Origin: Caballeronia jiangsuensis
GTDB lineage: Bacteria > Pseudomonadota > Gammaproteobacteria > Burkholderiales > Burkholderiaceae
DNA length: 64,000 nt
Direction: 5' to 3'
Assembly (NCBI GenBank): GCA_000648925.1
Contig: JFHF01000025.1
Coordinates: 1-64,000, forward strand
Shown: one piece after another, positions 8,343 through 16,289 of the stretch
How the letters are laid out: every line of letters starts with the position of its first letter
Position numbering within the stretch: position 1 is the first letter of the stretch
The notes under the pieces: model-generated
Database searches by the model: none
What the model was told of the DNA's origin: nothing
Seen by the model: only the letters and a program-made list of their open reading frames with translations
Translations under genes and position numbers: made by a program

Positions 8343-8530
8343 GTCCTTCTAGTTACCGCATCGTTGTAGCGACTGGGTCGGCGTTCGTTGCCCTCGCTGG
8401 AATGATGGCTGCGGTGCTCAGTCTCTTCTACGACAATTTGCGAGTTTTCAGCTACGGATCGGCGGCAATGATCGTGGGGATGGCCATTGTGGTCGTCGCG
8501 CTGAAGCCCGCATCCCTGGACGACGACTAA
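8339..8530 (+). CDS. Small two-helix membrane protein
   Basis: A 63-residue protein with two hydrophobic segments: about residues 6-27 (RIVVATGSAFVALAGMMAAV) and 36-55 (YGSAAMIVGMAIVVVALKP), joined by a short polar loop, with an acidic LDDD end. An AGAAGGA ribosome site precedes ATG 8339. The start overlaps the last four bases of the Usp remnant, so it was probably the second gene of that FNR-controlled transcript. No family is recognised. It may be a small inner-membrane stress protein. Confidence 0.6.
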   Translation: MSPSSYRIVVATGSAFVALAGMMAAVLSLFYDNLRVFSYGSAAMIVGMAIVVVALKPASLDDD

Positions 8531-8750
8531 GCCAGCGAGCCGGATCGTATAGGTGGCGCGCAGGTCTCGCGGGAAATCACCGTCCGCGTTCAATCCATTG
8601 TTTAATATTTTTCCATTTCATTCGCTGCAAAGGCACCCCGCGTCTCATCTTACAAACGGATAGCATGGGCGGTGCGAGGGTGATCAAAGCATCGACGCGC
8701 CGCTGCGAGTCAAGCAGTCAAACCACCGATATAGGATGATTTTCGTCTCC

Positions 8751-11177
8751 TCAGTAAAGCAGGGCAGCGCTTCGCTGCTCGACGAAGTGTTGGGCAGCCT
8801 TCGCGGCAAGTGCTGTGGCGGTTTCTATGTCGCCGCCTCGCGCGATAGCATCGTAGACCGCCCTTGATCCGATAGCCTCGCGCGTGGCTGCCAGGTGGAA
8901 TCGTTCTGGATATAACTTGTGGAGTGCCACGATCAATGCTATTCCGAGCGAGCCGGGAACACGATCGCGTGCCGCGTCGACGATGCGCACGCCGTGACAG
9001 AGCCGGCCGCGCCAGGTGGATTCGGTCGGCACGAAGTCGAAGGGCTCAAATGACGCTTGCGCATATTGCGTATGCAGCACCGTCGCGAGCAGCTCGCCGT
9101 CAATCCATGGCGCGCCGATCCGCTCGAATGGTTGAGGCGTGCCGCGTCCGACGCTCACGTTGGCACCTTCTAATAAACCCAGATCGGGATACCTGTCGAG
9201 CGCCACCGGTGTGCGCAGGTTCGGAGATGGGGGCACCCATGCAAGCCCGGTGTCTTCGAAGCGCTGCGCTCGTGCGTAGCCCGTCATTTTGATGACGCGC
9301 AAATCGGCGCCGATCTTGCGTTGCGCGTTGAAGAGCGTGGCGAGTTCCCCGATGGTCATCGCGGGCAGGAGAGGTAGGGGTTGGTAGTTGGTGAAGCTGT
9401 CGTGCTGTGCCTCCGACATCGGTCCGCCCATGCGGTCGCCGCCGAGCGGGTCTGGTCGGTCCAGAACGAAAACCGGGATGTGGCGCGCCGAGGCGGCTTC
9501 CAGCACGTAGCCGAGAGTAGATTCGTACGTGAAAAAGCGCACGCCGGCGTCCTGCAAGTCGAAGACCAGCGCGTTGAGACCGGCAATTGTCTCTGGCGCG
9601 ATGTGGTGCGTAGCCTCTGCGGTGTCGTACAGACTGTGAACGGGAAGGCCGGTTGCGACGTCCAGGCTGTCGTGGAAGGGCGCATCTGTGTCGATTGCCA
9701 GGCCGTGCTCCGGGACGAAGATTGCGGCAAGTCTCACACCCGGCGCCCGAGCAAGCAGATCGATAGTGCGCGTACCCTCGGCATCGAAGCCGCTGCGATT
9801 GGTGACAAGCCCGATGCGCAGACCGGCGAGCGGTTTGAAACCAGCGTCGCGCAGCACGTCGATGCCGGTGCGCACGCGGCTGCTGTCGGAGGACGTGATC
9901 GGCAACTGCCGCGTTTGCGCGATGCGATTTGCGAGGTACGGCAACTGCCTGGCAATTGCTGCGTCATTCCGTGCGGGCGCGATACTCGCAATCAGCGCAC
10001 TGACCTGCTCGCGGAGTGGCCGCGCGTCGCCGCGATCATCGGGATGCACGCGATTAGAAAGGACGATCAGGAAGCGCCGCGTGACGAAGTCGATCCACAA
10101 GGCTGTACCGGTATACCCGGTATGGACGATGCCGCCCACGGGAACAAGCCGGTCACGGTTTGCCACTAGGGGCGCCACCGCTTTCCAGCCCAGTCCGTAC
10201 CACGGCGGACGCGCTGCGCTCGGTGTCAGCAGCGCGTCGACGCTGGCCTGCCGCAGCACACGGAAGCCATCAAGACGGCCACCGTTGAGCAACATCTGCG
10301 CGAAGCGAGAAAGGTCAGCAGCGGTCGAGAACACTCCGGCATCTCCTGCGACGCCGCCGAGCGCTGAGGCGAGCGGATCGTGCACCCGTCCACGGCGCAT
10401 GCCGAGGGTGTCGGCCGTGGTTGGTGCGGTGCGTGAGCGCCGGCTGCCGTCGACGCCGAAGCCCGTGTCGCGCATTCCGAGGGGAGCGAAGATATGTTCG
10501 CGGCACCACGCATCTAGTGGCCTGCCGCTGACGCGCCTGACGAGTTCGCCGAGGACAGCGAAGTTGACGTCGCTATAGATTTCGCGCTCACCAGGGGTGG
10601 CGATGAGACGTACTGCCGCTAAATCGTCGCGCACCGCACGCGCGTTCGATGCAAGGCGCGGCAGTTCGGCGGGCAGCCCCGACATGTGCGTCAAAAGCTC
10701 GCGAACGGTCACCTCTGTCTTGTCGTGAACGGCAAATGCCGGCCAATACCGTGCCACGGGCATGTCGAGGTTGAGTAACCCGAGCTCGGCGAGTTGGAGG
10801 ACGGCGGTGGTCGTGGCCACGACCTTGGTCAACGAAGCGAGGTCAAACAGTGTATCGACGGTCATCGGCTCCAAATGCGGAGAGCGCGCTCGGTACCCCA
10901 TCGCTATCAGTGTCTCTAGATGCGTTGAGTCGCCTATTGCAACGACCGCCCCTGGAAGGCGGCCTGTGTCGATTTGCACCTTCACGATCTCACGCAACTC
11001 GGTGTAGCTCAGAACCAGTGGGGCCGCCGCGGATGCGGTATCCTGGCCCAGTGATCTGGCGGGTGCAGCGGCAATCAGCAAGCAGAAAAGCAGGTGCAGC
11101 AGCAACCGCGATGCGTCGCGGCAGGCGGCGACCTGGCAGATCTTTGGTTGATGCGGCGATCGTGTGGCATTCGTCAT
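8751..11177 (-). CDS. Serine hydrolase fused to NamZ-type exo-N-acetylmuramidase (DUF1343)
   Basis: An 808-residue exported protein. A signal peptide is visible (hydrophobic LLLHLLFCLLIAAAPARS, about 25-43). Residues about 55-400 form a class C beta-lactamase/esterase-type domain with the SxxK motif in LASLTKVVAT (S115, K118) and YSDVNF at 201. Residues about 425-808 form a DUF1343 domain (LRIGLVTNRSGFDAEG, IFVPEHGL, FDLQDAGVRFFTYEST, VLDRPDPLGG), the NamZ family that removes N-acetylmuramic acid from the non-reducing end of peptidoglycan fragments. The two activities together suggest periplasmic muropeptide recycling or ester removal. No FNR site lies near its start, so it may be independent of the cluster. 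Confidence 0.92.
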   Translation of the reverse strand: MTNATRSPHQPKICQVAACRDASRLLLHLLFCLLIAAAPARSLGQDTASAAAPLVLSYTELREIVKVQIDTGRLPGAVVAIGDSTHLETLIAMGYRARSPHLEPMTVDTLFDLASLTKVVATTTAVLQLAELGLLNLDMPVARYWPAFAVHDKTEVTVRELLTHMSGLPAELPRLASNARAVRDDLAAVRLIATPGEREIYSDVNFAVLGELVRRVSGRPLDAWCREHIFAPLGMRDTGFGVDGSRRSRTAPTTADTLGMRRGRVHDPLASALGGVAGDAGVFSTAADLSRFAQMLLNGGRLDGFRVLRQASVDALLTPSAARPPWYGLGWKAVAPLVANRDRLVPVGGIVHTGYTGTALWIDFVTRRFLIVLSNRVHPDDRGDARPLREQVSALIASIAPARNDAAIARQLPYLANRIAQTRQLPITSSDSSRVRTGIDVLRDAGFKPLAGLRIGLVTNRSGFDAEGTRTIDLLARAPGVRLAAIFVPEHGLAIDTDAPFHDSLDVATGLPVHSLYDTAEATHHIAPETIAGLNALVFDLQDAGVRFFTYESTLGYVLEAASARHIPVFVLDRPDPLGGDRMGGPMSEAQHDSFTNYQPLPLLPAMTIGELATLFNAQRKIGADLRVIKMTGYARAQRFEDTGLAWVPPSPNLRTPVALDRYPDLGLLEGANVSVGRGTPQPFERIGAPWIDGELLATVLHTQYAQASFEPFDFVPTESTWRGRLCHGVRIVDAARDRVPGSLGIALIVALHKLYPERFHLAATREAIGSRAVYDAIARGGDIETATALAAKAAQHFVEQRSAALLY

Positions 11178-11266
11178 CGATGCAACCCCAGATCAACGCA
11201 GCCTAAGCAGTGCGAAACAAGGTTAATTGCGCATCAAATAATAGGAACGACTCAGGAACGTTGCCA

Positions 11267-11467
11267 ATGCAACGCATTCTGATCGTGGTCGGCCTGGTTT
11301 TTCTCGCAGCAGGGTTTGCATGGTTCTGGCTTGCTCGGATACCGTTTGGCCACCTTCCGGGCGACATCTATATCGTTCGCGAAGGATTCAGATACTACTT
11401 CCCGATTACTACGTGTATCTTTATTTCATTCGGTTTGCCGATTCTATTCTGGCTTCTTCGGCGCTAA
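11267..11467 (+). CDS. DUF2905 small membrane protein
   Basis: A 66-residue protein with two transmembrane helices (ILIVVGLVFLAAGFAWFW and ITTCIFISFGLPILFWLL) around a conserved loop, GHLPGDIYIVREGFRYYFP, diagnostic of the DUF2905 family. Function is unknown in the family; members are small inner-membrane proteins, often near recombination or queuosine genes elsewhere. Start ATG 11267 has AGGAACG upstream. It diverges from the NamZ fusion gene with a 90-base gap. Confidence 0.88.
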   Translation: MQRILIVVGLVFLAAGFAWFWLARIPFGHLPGDIYIVREGFRYYFPITTCIFISFGLPILFWLLRR

Positions 11468-11615
11468 GGGATAGGCCGGTATCGGCAGCTGACCGAAGGC
11501 ATTCGAGCAAGCGCGGGGAATGAGCTTGATGACGCGCGATGTTATGCGGTTGCCCGCGCAGAAAGCCCGACCGGTCGGCCGGCGCCGTATCCTCTTTAGC
11601 GGGGCGCCGCCGCGC

Positions 11616-12272
11616 TCATGATCGGGCAATCGACAATTCGTCGACCACGCGCCGAACCCCCGGGGCCGCCCATGCGGCATTGCACGCAATCCTTCTGTCT
11701 TCGAATGACGGAACTGTACCGCTCAGTGTCACCTCGCCATCTTCGACGCGCACTCCGATGTTCCGCGCTTCCTTTTGTGCGTGACGGGTGAGCGCCGCCT
11801 CGATCTTGCATGTCACATCAGCTGGCATCGGCCGATGTTTCACCTGAAGCTGATTGACAACGACTCTCACGCCCAGCAAAGGCTCGATTGCCTTCTCCGC
11901 CGCGTCCGCCTGGTAGGCCCACTCGACTTCGCCGCTCAGCTTGACGCAGCCTTTCTCGACGGTGATGTGCACGGAGCGCTCACCAAGCCCTGCATTCCAG
12001 AGGAGCACTGATCGCGCAGCGGTTGCGATTTGTTCGTCGGTGCGTTGACTCTGATTTGGCAGACGAACGTCCAGCTCCACCACCACCGCCTTTACCCCTT
12101 CAACACGCTGCGCGGCATTTCGCGCATTGAGTTTTTCGGCGTAGCTGCGCAAGTGACCCGCCAGGGTGACAATGCCCTCGTGCACCTCGACGCCGATGGC
12201 TGCCGCATCGACGGATGGATCCCACTCCAACTCGTGCTCAACATCATTCTTCAACTCGATGTCGGTCTTCAT
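11616..12272 (-). CDS. Three-BON-domain protein (OsmY-like)
   Basis: A 218-residue protein made of three BON domains (about 5-72, 80-147, 152-218), each with the pattern GV.V..G.VTLSG and a closing V..V...L strand: IGVEVHEGIVTLAGHL, ITVEKGCVKLSGEV, IGVRVEDGEVTLSGTV. BON domains bind phospholipid, and OsmY-type proteins act in the periplasm, but no signal peptide is visible here, so its location is open. ATG 12272 is used because GGAGGA lies just before it. An FNR-type box with a matching -10 lies 160 bases upstream. A close paralogue is encoded at 41153-41803. Confidence 0.92.
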   Translation of the reverse strand: MKTDIELKNDVEHELEWDPSVDAAAIGVEVHEGIVTLAGHLRSYAEKLNARNAAQRVEGVKAVVVELDVRLPNQSQRTDEQIATAARSVLLWNAGLGERSVHITVEKGCVKLSGEVEWAYQADAAEKAIEPLLGVRVVVNQLQVKHRPMPADVTCKIEAALTRHAQKEARNIGVRVEDGEVTLSGTVPSFEDRRIACNAAWAAPGVRRVVDELSIARS

Positions 12273-12403
12273 CGATTCCTCCACCCGGGAATGAAAATAG
12301 GGGCCACGATGCTGGGTCGGGCGGATCCAGGGTCCACAATCACCGGCGCGCTGGACAGCGGGCGTGGTCTTGCGACTGCGCCTCGCTTGCGCAATGTCAT
12401 CTC

Positions 12404-12445
12404 ACGCTATCTCCGTATCGCCCCGGGCCGATTGATACAGGTCAA
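12404..12445 (-). promoter_or_regulatory. FNR-type promoter of the BON gene
   Basis: TTGATACAGGTCAA (12432-12445) is followed on the minus strand, after 22 bases, by TAGCGT (12409-12404), matching class II FNR promoter spacing. The leader to the BON start is about 130 bases. Confidence 0.65.
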
Positions 12446-12684
12446 CCTCGCGAGATGCGTTGCGGGCGATGGGCGCCGGCGGAGTTCGACGCAACGAGAA
12501 GCCTCATGCGCGTCAACCCGGGGGGCATCGGTGCGCGGGGGTTTCACCTCACGATCGCGCGTCGGCGCTCCCTCGCTGACCGGTGATCAACAACTCCGGC
12601 GCCATTTACCTGCACTTGCGGCCTCAAAGACTTATGGGCGTGTCGCCCCGCGGCTCGTTCCTTCGTGTCGGAAAGCCGGGAGAC

Positions 12685-12726
12685 TTAATCCAGGTCAATC
12701 ATCTACGGTGCTGTTGGTCATACCCT
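12685..12726 (+). promoter_or_regulatory. FNR-type promoter of the 32-residue peptide gene
   Basis: A one-mismatch box TTAATCCAGGTCAA (12685-12698) is followed after 22 bases by TACCCT (12721-12726), then by the small ORF at 12761. The spacing fits a class II site, though the left half-site is weakened. Confidence 0.5.
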
Positions 12727-12760
12727 GAACGCTCGGATCAAATTCTCGTGAGCTGATGCA

Positions 12761-12859
12761 ATGAGCAAAATCCTGGGACTAGTCGGCATCGCGGTACTCG
12801 TTGTTATCATTATTGGAGTTGCAATCGTTCAGTACACGATCTGGAGAAATGCCGATTAG
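12761..12859 (+). CDS. 32-residue single-helix membrane peptide
   Basis: ATG 12761 to TAG 12857-12859 encodes a peptide that is almost entirely one transmembrane helix: MSKILGLVGI, then a run of V, I, A and G, ending QYTIWRNAD. It lies alone between the FNR-type box at 12685 and the convergent Usp gene. The position behind a promoter, the compact hydrophobic helix and the charged ends favour a real small protein. The ribosome site is weak (GAGCTGATGCA). No family is recognised; short helices like this often modulate membrane enzymes or transporters. Confidence 0.5.
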   Translation: MSKILGLVGIAVLVVIIIGVAIVQYTIWRNAD

Positions 12860-12960
12860 CAAGACATCGCCAGTACTCGGGGACTCGAGGGTGCAACGAA
12901 ACTACCATACGGTCCAGCGAAGCGATGCACGCGAAAGCGGACGCATCGCTTTGCCGCTCC

Positions 12961-13788
12961 TCAGTGCGACAGCAGAACCGGAAGCGTGGATGTCTCCAGC
13001 AGCGTGCGCGTGACCCCTCCGAGCACGTGTTCTAATCCGCGCGAGTGTGCATAGGCACCCGCGACAAGCATGTCCGCGTGTACGCTGTTGGCTCTGTCGA
13101 TCAAGGTCATTCCCGTGTTTTCGCCGCGGATGCGAGGCGTCGATGAAAAGCTCGCACGCACGCCTTGACGATCGAGATAGGCAGCAATCTCGATACCCGC
13201 GGGCGCTTGCTCGTCCCGATTGCGCTCGACGGTCATGACCTCGACAAGGCGTGCGCGACGCAGGACGGGCAGCGCGTCAGCGACGGAGCGAGCGGCTTCC
13301 CGACTGTCGTCCCACGCGATGGCCACATTCTCGCCGAACGTCCTAATGTCACCAGCACGTGGTACGAGCAGCACCGGGCGGCCGGCAGCGAACACAATGT
13401 CCTCGACAAAGTGTCGGGTGATGAAAGCCCCGGCATCATCGGCGTCGTCCTGTCCAAGTACGATCACATCGGCATGACGGCCGTGCAACGTAGCCGCTTC
13501 GTGCACGGAGCCTGTCGGCGCGCGCCACTCCGCGTTGATCCCGGCTAGCTGCGTTGCGTGCTCGAACGCCGCACGTGCGTTGTCGAGCGAGATCTGATGC
13601 ATCTCTTCGCGTGCCCGGCGCAGCAGGGGCTCGGCCGGATCGAACACGTGATGAGCCAGGTCCTGACACACCAGATAGAGCCCGACGACGTGTGCGTCGA
13701 AACGGCGTGCAATATCCAACGCCAAGCGCGTGCGCGTCTCGCAACGGCGGCTGTTGTCCAGATGCACAAGAATGGTTTTCCAGTTCAT
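12961..13788 (-). CDS. Universal stress protein, two-domain
   Basis: A 275-residue tandem Usp. The N-terminal domain starts NWKTILVHLDNSRRCETRTR, the C-terminal domain holds VAIAWDDSREAARSVADALP, and the protein ends GGVTRTLLETSTLPVLLSH. The ATP-loop glycines are partly replaced (VAGAYAHSRGLEHVLGG), as in the other long Usp genes here. Usp proteins bind nucleotides and support survival under starvation or anoxia; substrates are unknown. ATG 13788 overlaps the stop of the upstream Usp gene as ATGA, so the two are co-translated. It is the last of three Usp genes reading leftwards from the promoter at 15256. Confidence 0.93.
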   Translation of the reverse strand: MNWKTILVHLDNSRRCETRTRLALDIARRFDAHVVGLYLVCQDLAHHVFDPAEPLLRRAREEMHQISLDNARAAFEHATQLAGINAEWRAPTGSVHEAATLHGRHADVIVLGQDDADDAGAFITRHFVEDIVFAAGRPVLLVPRAGDIRTFGENVAIAWDDSREAARSVADALPVLRRARLVEVMTVERNRDEQAPAGIEIAAYLDRQGVRASFSSTPRIRGENTGMTLIDRANSVHADMLVAGAYAHSRGLEHVLGGVTRTLLETSTLPVLLSH

Positions 13789-14315
13789 GATGCCGTTGCC
13801 CTCGAAAATGTACTGTTGCGCTTGACGTCCCAAAGGGAAGCCGCATACGCCGCCCGATCCCGTGAACGAGTTCTGGCCGGCACCAGCAAGACCGGGCAGG
13901 GCGCCAGCCGCACTAACCGTTCGGCAACGCTGCCCAGCGCGATGCGTCGCCAGCCGCGCCTGCCGTGAGTGCCCATCACGATGAGGTCGGCGCCGAACTC
14001 AAGTGCGCTCGTAGCGATTCGTTGCGCTAGATCGTCGTCGGCGAGATTCACTTCGACCACGCGCGTCGAACCTTGAAAATGTGTCTGTTCCATGCGGACG
14101 GCAGCGTCGGCGCAGACGGCCTTGCCTTCCTTCGCGTAAGAGTCGTGGAAGTCCTGGAAGCTGGAGGGGCTGGCCCTGCCGCACACCGGCGGCGCATCGA
14201 TCACGTAGAGCGCCTGGATTTGCGCGTCGGCGTCATGCGTGAGCGCGAGCGCTTCGTCGAGCGCACGACTCGCGATCGCGCTGCCGTCGAGCGGCACGAG
14301 GATGCGGCTATACAT
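13785..14315 (-). CDS. Universal stress protein, single-domain ATP-binding type
   Basis: A 176-residue classic UspA-fold protein. It starts MYSRILVPLDGSAIASRALD and carries a full ATP-binding loop, VMGTHGRRGWRRIALGSVAE, with the G-2x-G-9x-G(S) spacing, then CPVLLVPAR. An extra basic tail of about 25 residues follows the domain. It is the middle gene of the three-gene Usp operon, 24 bases after the upstream gene and overlapping the next by ATGA. By family knowledge it should bind ATP and could autophosphorylate; the target is unknown. Confidence 0.94.
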   Translation of the reverse strand: MYSRILVPLDGSAIASRALDEALALTHDADAQIQALYVIDAPPVCGRASPSSFQDFHDSYAKEGKAVCADAAVRMEQTHFQGSTRVVEVNLADDDLAQRIATSALEFGADLIVMGTHGRRGWRRIALGSVAERLVRLAPCPVLLVPARTRSRDRAAYAASLWDVKRNSTFSRATAS

Positions 14316-14339
14316 GGATGGTCTTCCGCTTCATGAAGC

Positions 14340-15179
14340 TCAGTGAGACATCAGTACGGGCACGGTCATCGACGCGAGGAACGTTTTCGTGGCGCCGCCG
14401 AGTACGAGCTCCTGCCATCGTGCATGTCCATAGCCGCCCATCACCACGAGATCCGCGGCCAGGTCTGCGGCACGGGAGAGCAGCATTTCGCCGGCGGAGG
14501 CGTCTGACGCGGTGCCGTCCGACAAAACTTCGGCCTTGACGCCGTGCCGGGCGATACAAGCCGCGATGTCCGCACCCGGGATGCGGTCACCGCGCGCGTC
14601 GGCTCGGCCCGTATCGATGCTGACGATCGAGACACGCTCGGCTCCCTTGAGAAAGGGCAGGGCATCATGTACGGCGCGCGTTGCTTCCCGGCCGCCATCC
14701 CAGGCGATCATCGGATGTTTGCCGACTGACGAGAAGAAGCCGGTGTACGGCATGAGAAGGACCGGCCGGCCAGACGAGAGGATGACAGTCTCCGGGAAGT
14801 GATCGCCGACGTAGGATTCGGGATCGGTCGGATCGTCTTGGCCCGCGATCACGAGATCTGCGCATCGTGCAAAGCGCGGAACAGCAGAGTTTGCCCGCTC
14901 ATGGGTTTCGACCCATTCCCCCGACACGCCGGCGCGCTTGATCTCCGCATGAAAAAGCCGCTCGATCGCGCCGCGTTTCTCACTGCGGATGGCCGTGTGC
15001 TGCTCATAATACTCGGCGGTGCCCGCCATGACGTTGAAGGCGCGCGGTGCGGGCTCGAAGACCGCAAAGAGTCCGATGACATGCGCGTCAAAGCGTTTGG
15101 CCAACTGCAACGCGGTTTCCAATCTGGGGTGTGCGCGCGCGCTGGTGTCGAGGTGCACGAGAATCGTTTTATAGCTCAT
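14340..15179 (-). CDS. Universal stress protein, two-domain
   Basis: A 279-residue tandem Usp starting MSYKTILVHLDTSARAHPRL, with DLVIAGQDDPTDPESYVGDH in the first domain and PMIAWDGGREATRAVHDALP opening the second, ending GGATKTFLASMTVPVLMSH. It is the first gene of a leftward three-Usp operon; the start is 77 bases from an FNR-type box. It is closely related in layout to the gene at 25867-26715, which suggests duplication of a single-Usp/double-Usp gene pair. Confidence 0.93.
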   Translation of the reverse strand: MSYKTILVHLDTSARAHPRLETALQLAKRFDAHVIGLFAVFEPAPRAFNVMAGTAEYYEQHTAIRSEKRGAIERLFHAEIKRAGVSGEWVETHERANSAVPRFARCADLVIAGQDDPTDPESYVGDHFPETVILSSGRPVLLMPYTGFFSSVGKHPMIAWDGGREATRAVHDALPFLKGAERVSIVSIDTGRADARGDRIPGADIAACIARHGVKAEVLSDGTASDASAGEMLLSRAADLAADLVVMGGYGHARWQELVLGGATKTFLASMTVPVLMSH

Positions 15180-15227
15180 ACGTGACTCCTTGAGTCGGGA
15201 TCTGCAAATGCGACGTGACAGGCACCG

Positions 15228-15269
15228 AGTCTAGGGAGGCGGCACGACAATGCGGTTGACGCAAGTCAA
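15228..15269 (-). promoter_or_regulatory. FNR-type promoter of the three-Usp operon
   Basis: TTGACGCAAGTCAA (15256-15269) is followed on the minus strand by TAGACT (15233-15228) after 22 bases. Confidence 0.65.
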
Positions 15270-15303
15270 TCGCACTGCGCTTTGTCGATGTGGCCCGTAT
15301 CGA

Positions 15304-15344
15304 TTGATTTAGGTCAATTGCATAGACCATGATCGAGATACAGT
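15304..15344 (+). promoter_or_regulatory. FNR-type promoter of the flavodoxin gene
   Basis: TTGATTTAGGTCAA (15304-15317) is followed after 21 bases by TACAGT (15339-15344), continuing as GG. The same TACAGTGG block occurs at the same distance before hsp20 (40559). The leader to the flavodoxin start is about 180 bases. The box pairs with the divergent one at 15256, 48 bases away. Confidence 0.7.
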
Positions 15345-15528
15345 GGCCGCGTCGGTTTAGCGTCGTCTGTCTCGGAGCCCGCGGGACGCCTAAATGCAGA
15401 TCGCCGACTCAGGAACTGCTTCACTCTGGGTCACTTGCGTAAGCCGGACAAGGCTTCGGCCACGCCGACGGAACGAGGGCGCTCGAAGTCATCATCGAAG
15501 GTTCTCGAATCGCTCTCGGAGTTTGCAC

Positions 15529-16035
15529 ATGTCGAAAGTGCTCGTGGTTTGTTTTTCACGTAGCGGTAAAACCCGCGCAGTGGGTGAGATGCTAGCCGAG
15601 CGTCTGCATGCCGACTTCGAAGCGATCACGGAGCCGATTGATCGCTCGGGTCTGTCGGGTTATCTGCGCTCCCTGGCCGACGCAGTGTTCACGCGAAGCG
15701 TGCGCCTCGATCGGCCGAGACACGACGTGGCGCAGTACGACATCGTTGCTGTCGGCACGCCGGTATGGGCCGGTACGGTGAGCGCGCCGGTACGCATCTG
15801 GCTTGCATCCCACCGGCGCGAGTTGCCGCATGTGGCGTTCTTTTGTACAGAGCACATGCGCGGCGACGACGCGACATTCCGAGACATGACGAAGGTCGCA
15901 GGCAAGCGGCCCGTCGCCCATTGCGCTATCACAGCCGCGCTCGACGCGTGCGAGCAGCAGCGCCTCATCGATATTTTCGTGGATCGCATCCAGCGCAGGC
16001 TTGCGCGCCTGGATAATCTCGAATGGGCGGCCTGA
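15529..16035 (+). CDS. Flavodoxin-fold protein
   Basis: A 168-residue protein with the flavodoxin phosphate-binding loop near the start (CFSRSGKTRAVGEML) and the later segment IVAVGTPVWAGTVSAPVRIW, typical of FMN-binding flavodoxin/NAD(P)H-quinone-reductase-like folds. It likely carries FMN and passes electrons under low oxygen; its partner is unknown. I start at ATG 15529 because the flavodoxin fold begins there (SKVLVVCF); longer in-frame extensions upstream are arginine-rich. An FNR-type promoter lies upstream. Confidence 0.85.
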   Translation: MSKVLVVCFSRSGKTRAVGEMLAERLHADFEAITEPIDRSGLSGYLRSLADAVFTRSVRLDRPRHDVAQYDIVAVGTPVWAGTVSAPVRIWLASHRRELPHVAFFCTEHMRGDDATFRDMTKVAGKRPVAHCAITAALDACEQQRLIDIFVDRIQRRLARLDNLEWAA

Positions 16036-16289
16036 GTCTTCAACCGACAATCCAAGACGCCATGCGCCAACATGATGGTCGCACTCGACAGAAGCGGATT
16101 ATTTCAGCGCGTTCGAATGAAGCAATCACTGTTCGGCAGGGTTTGCAAGCCACCGTGGAAGCCGCCGCGCTCCCGTTATATCCGGTGCATAATCGTCGGT
16201 AAGTCTTTGCCGATGCACGTCAGGTGGCCATAGGCGTTCATGGCTTGACGGGCTTGAGCCGCTATGCGGATCGCGCTTCAAACGCTGGA

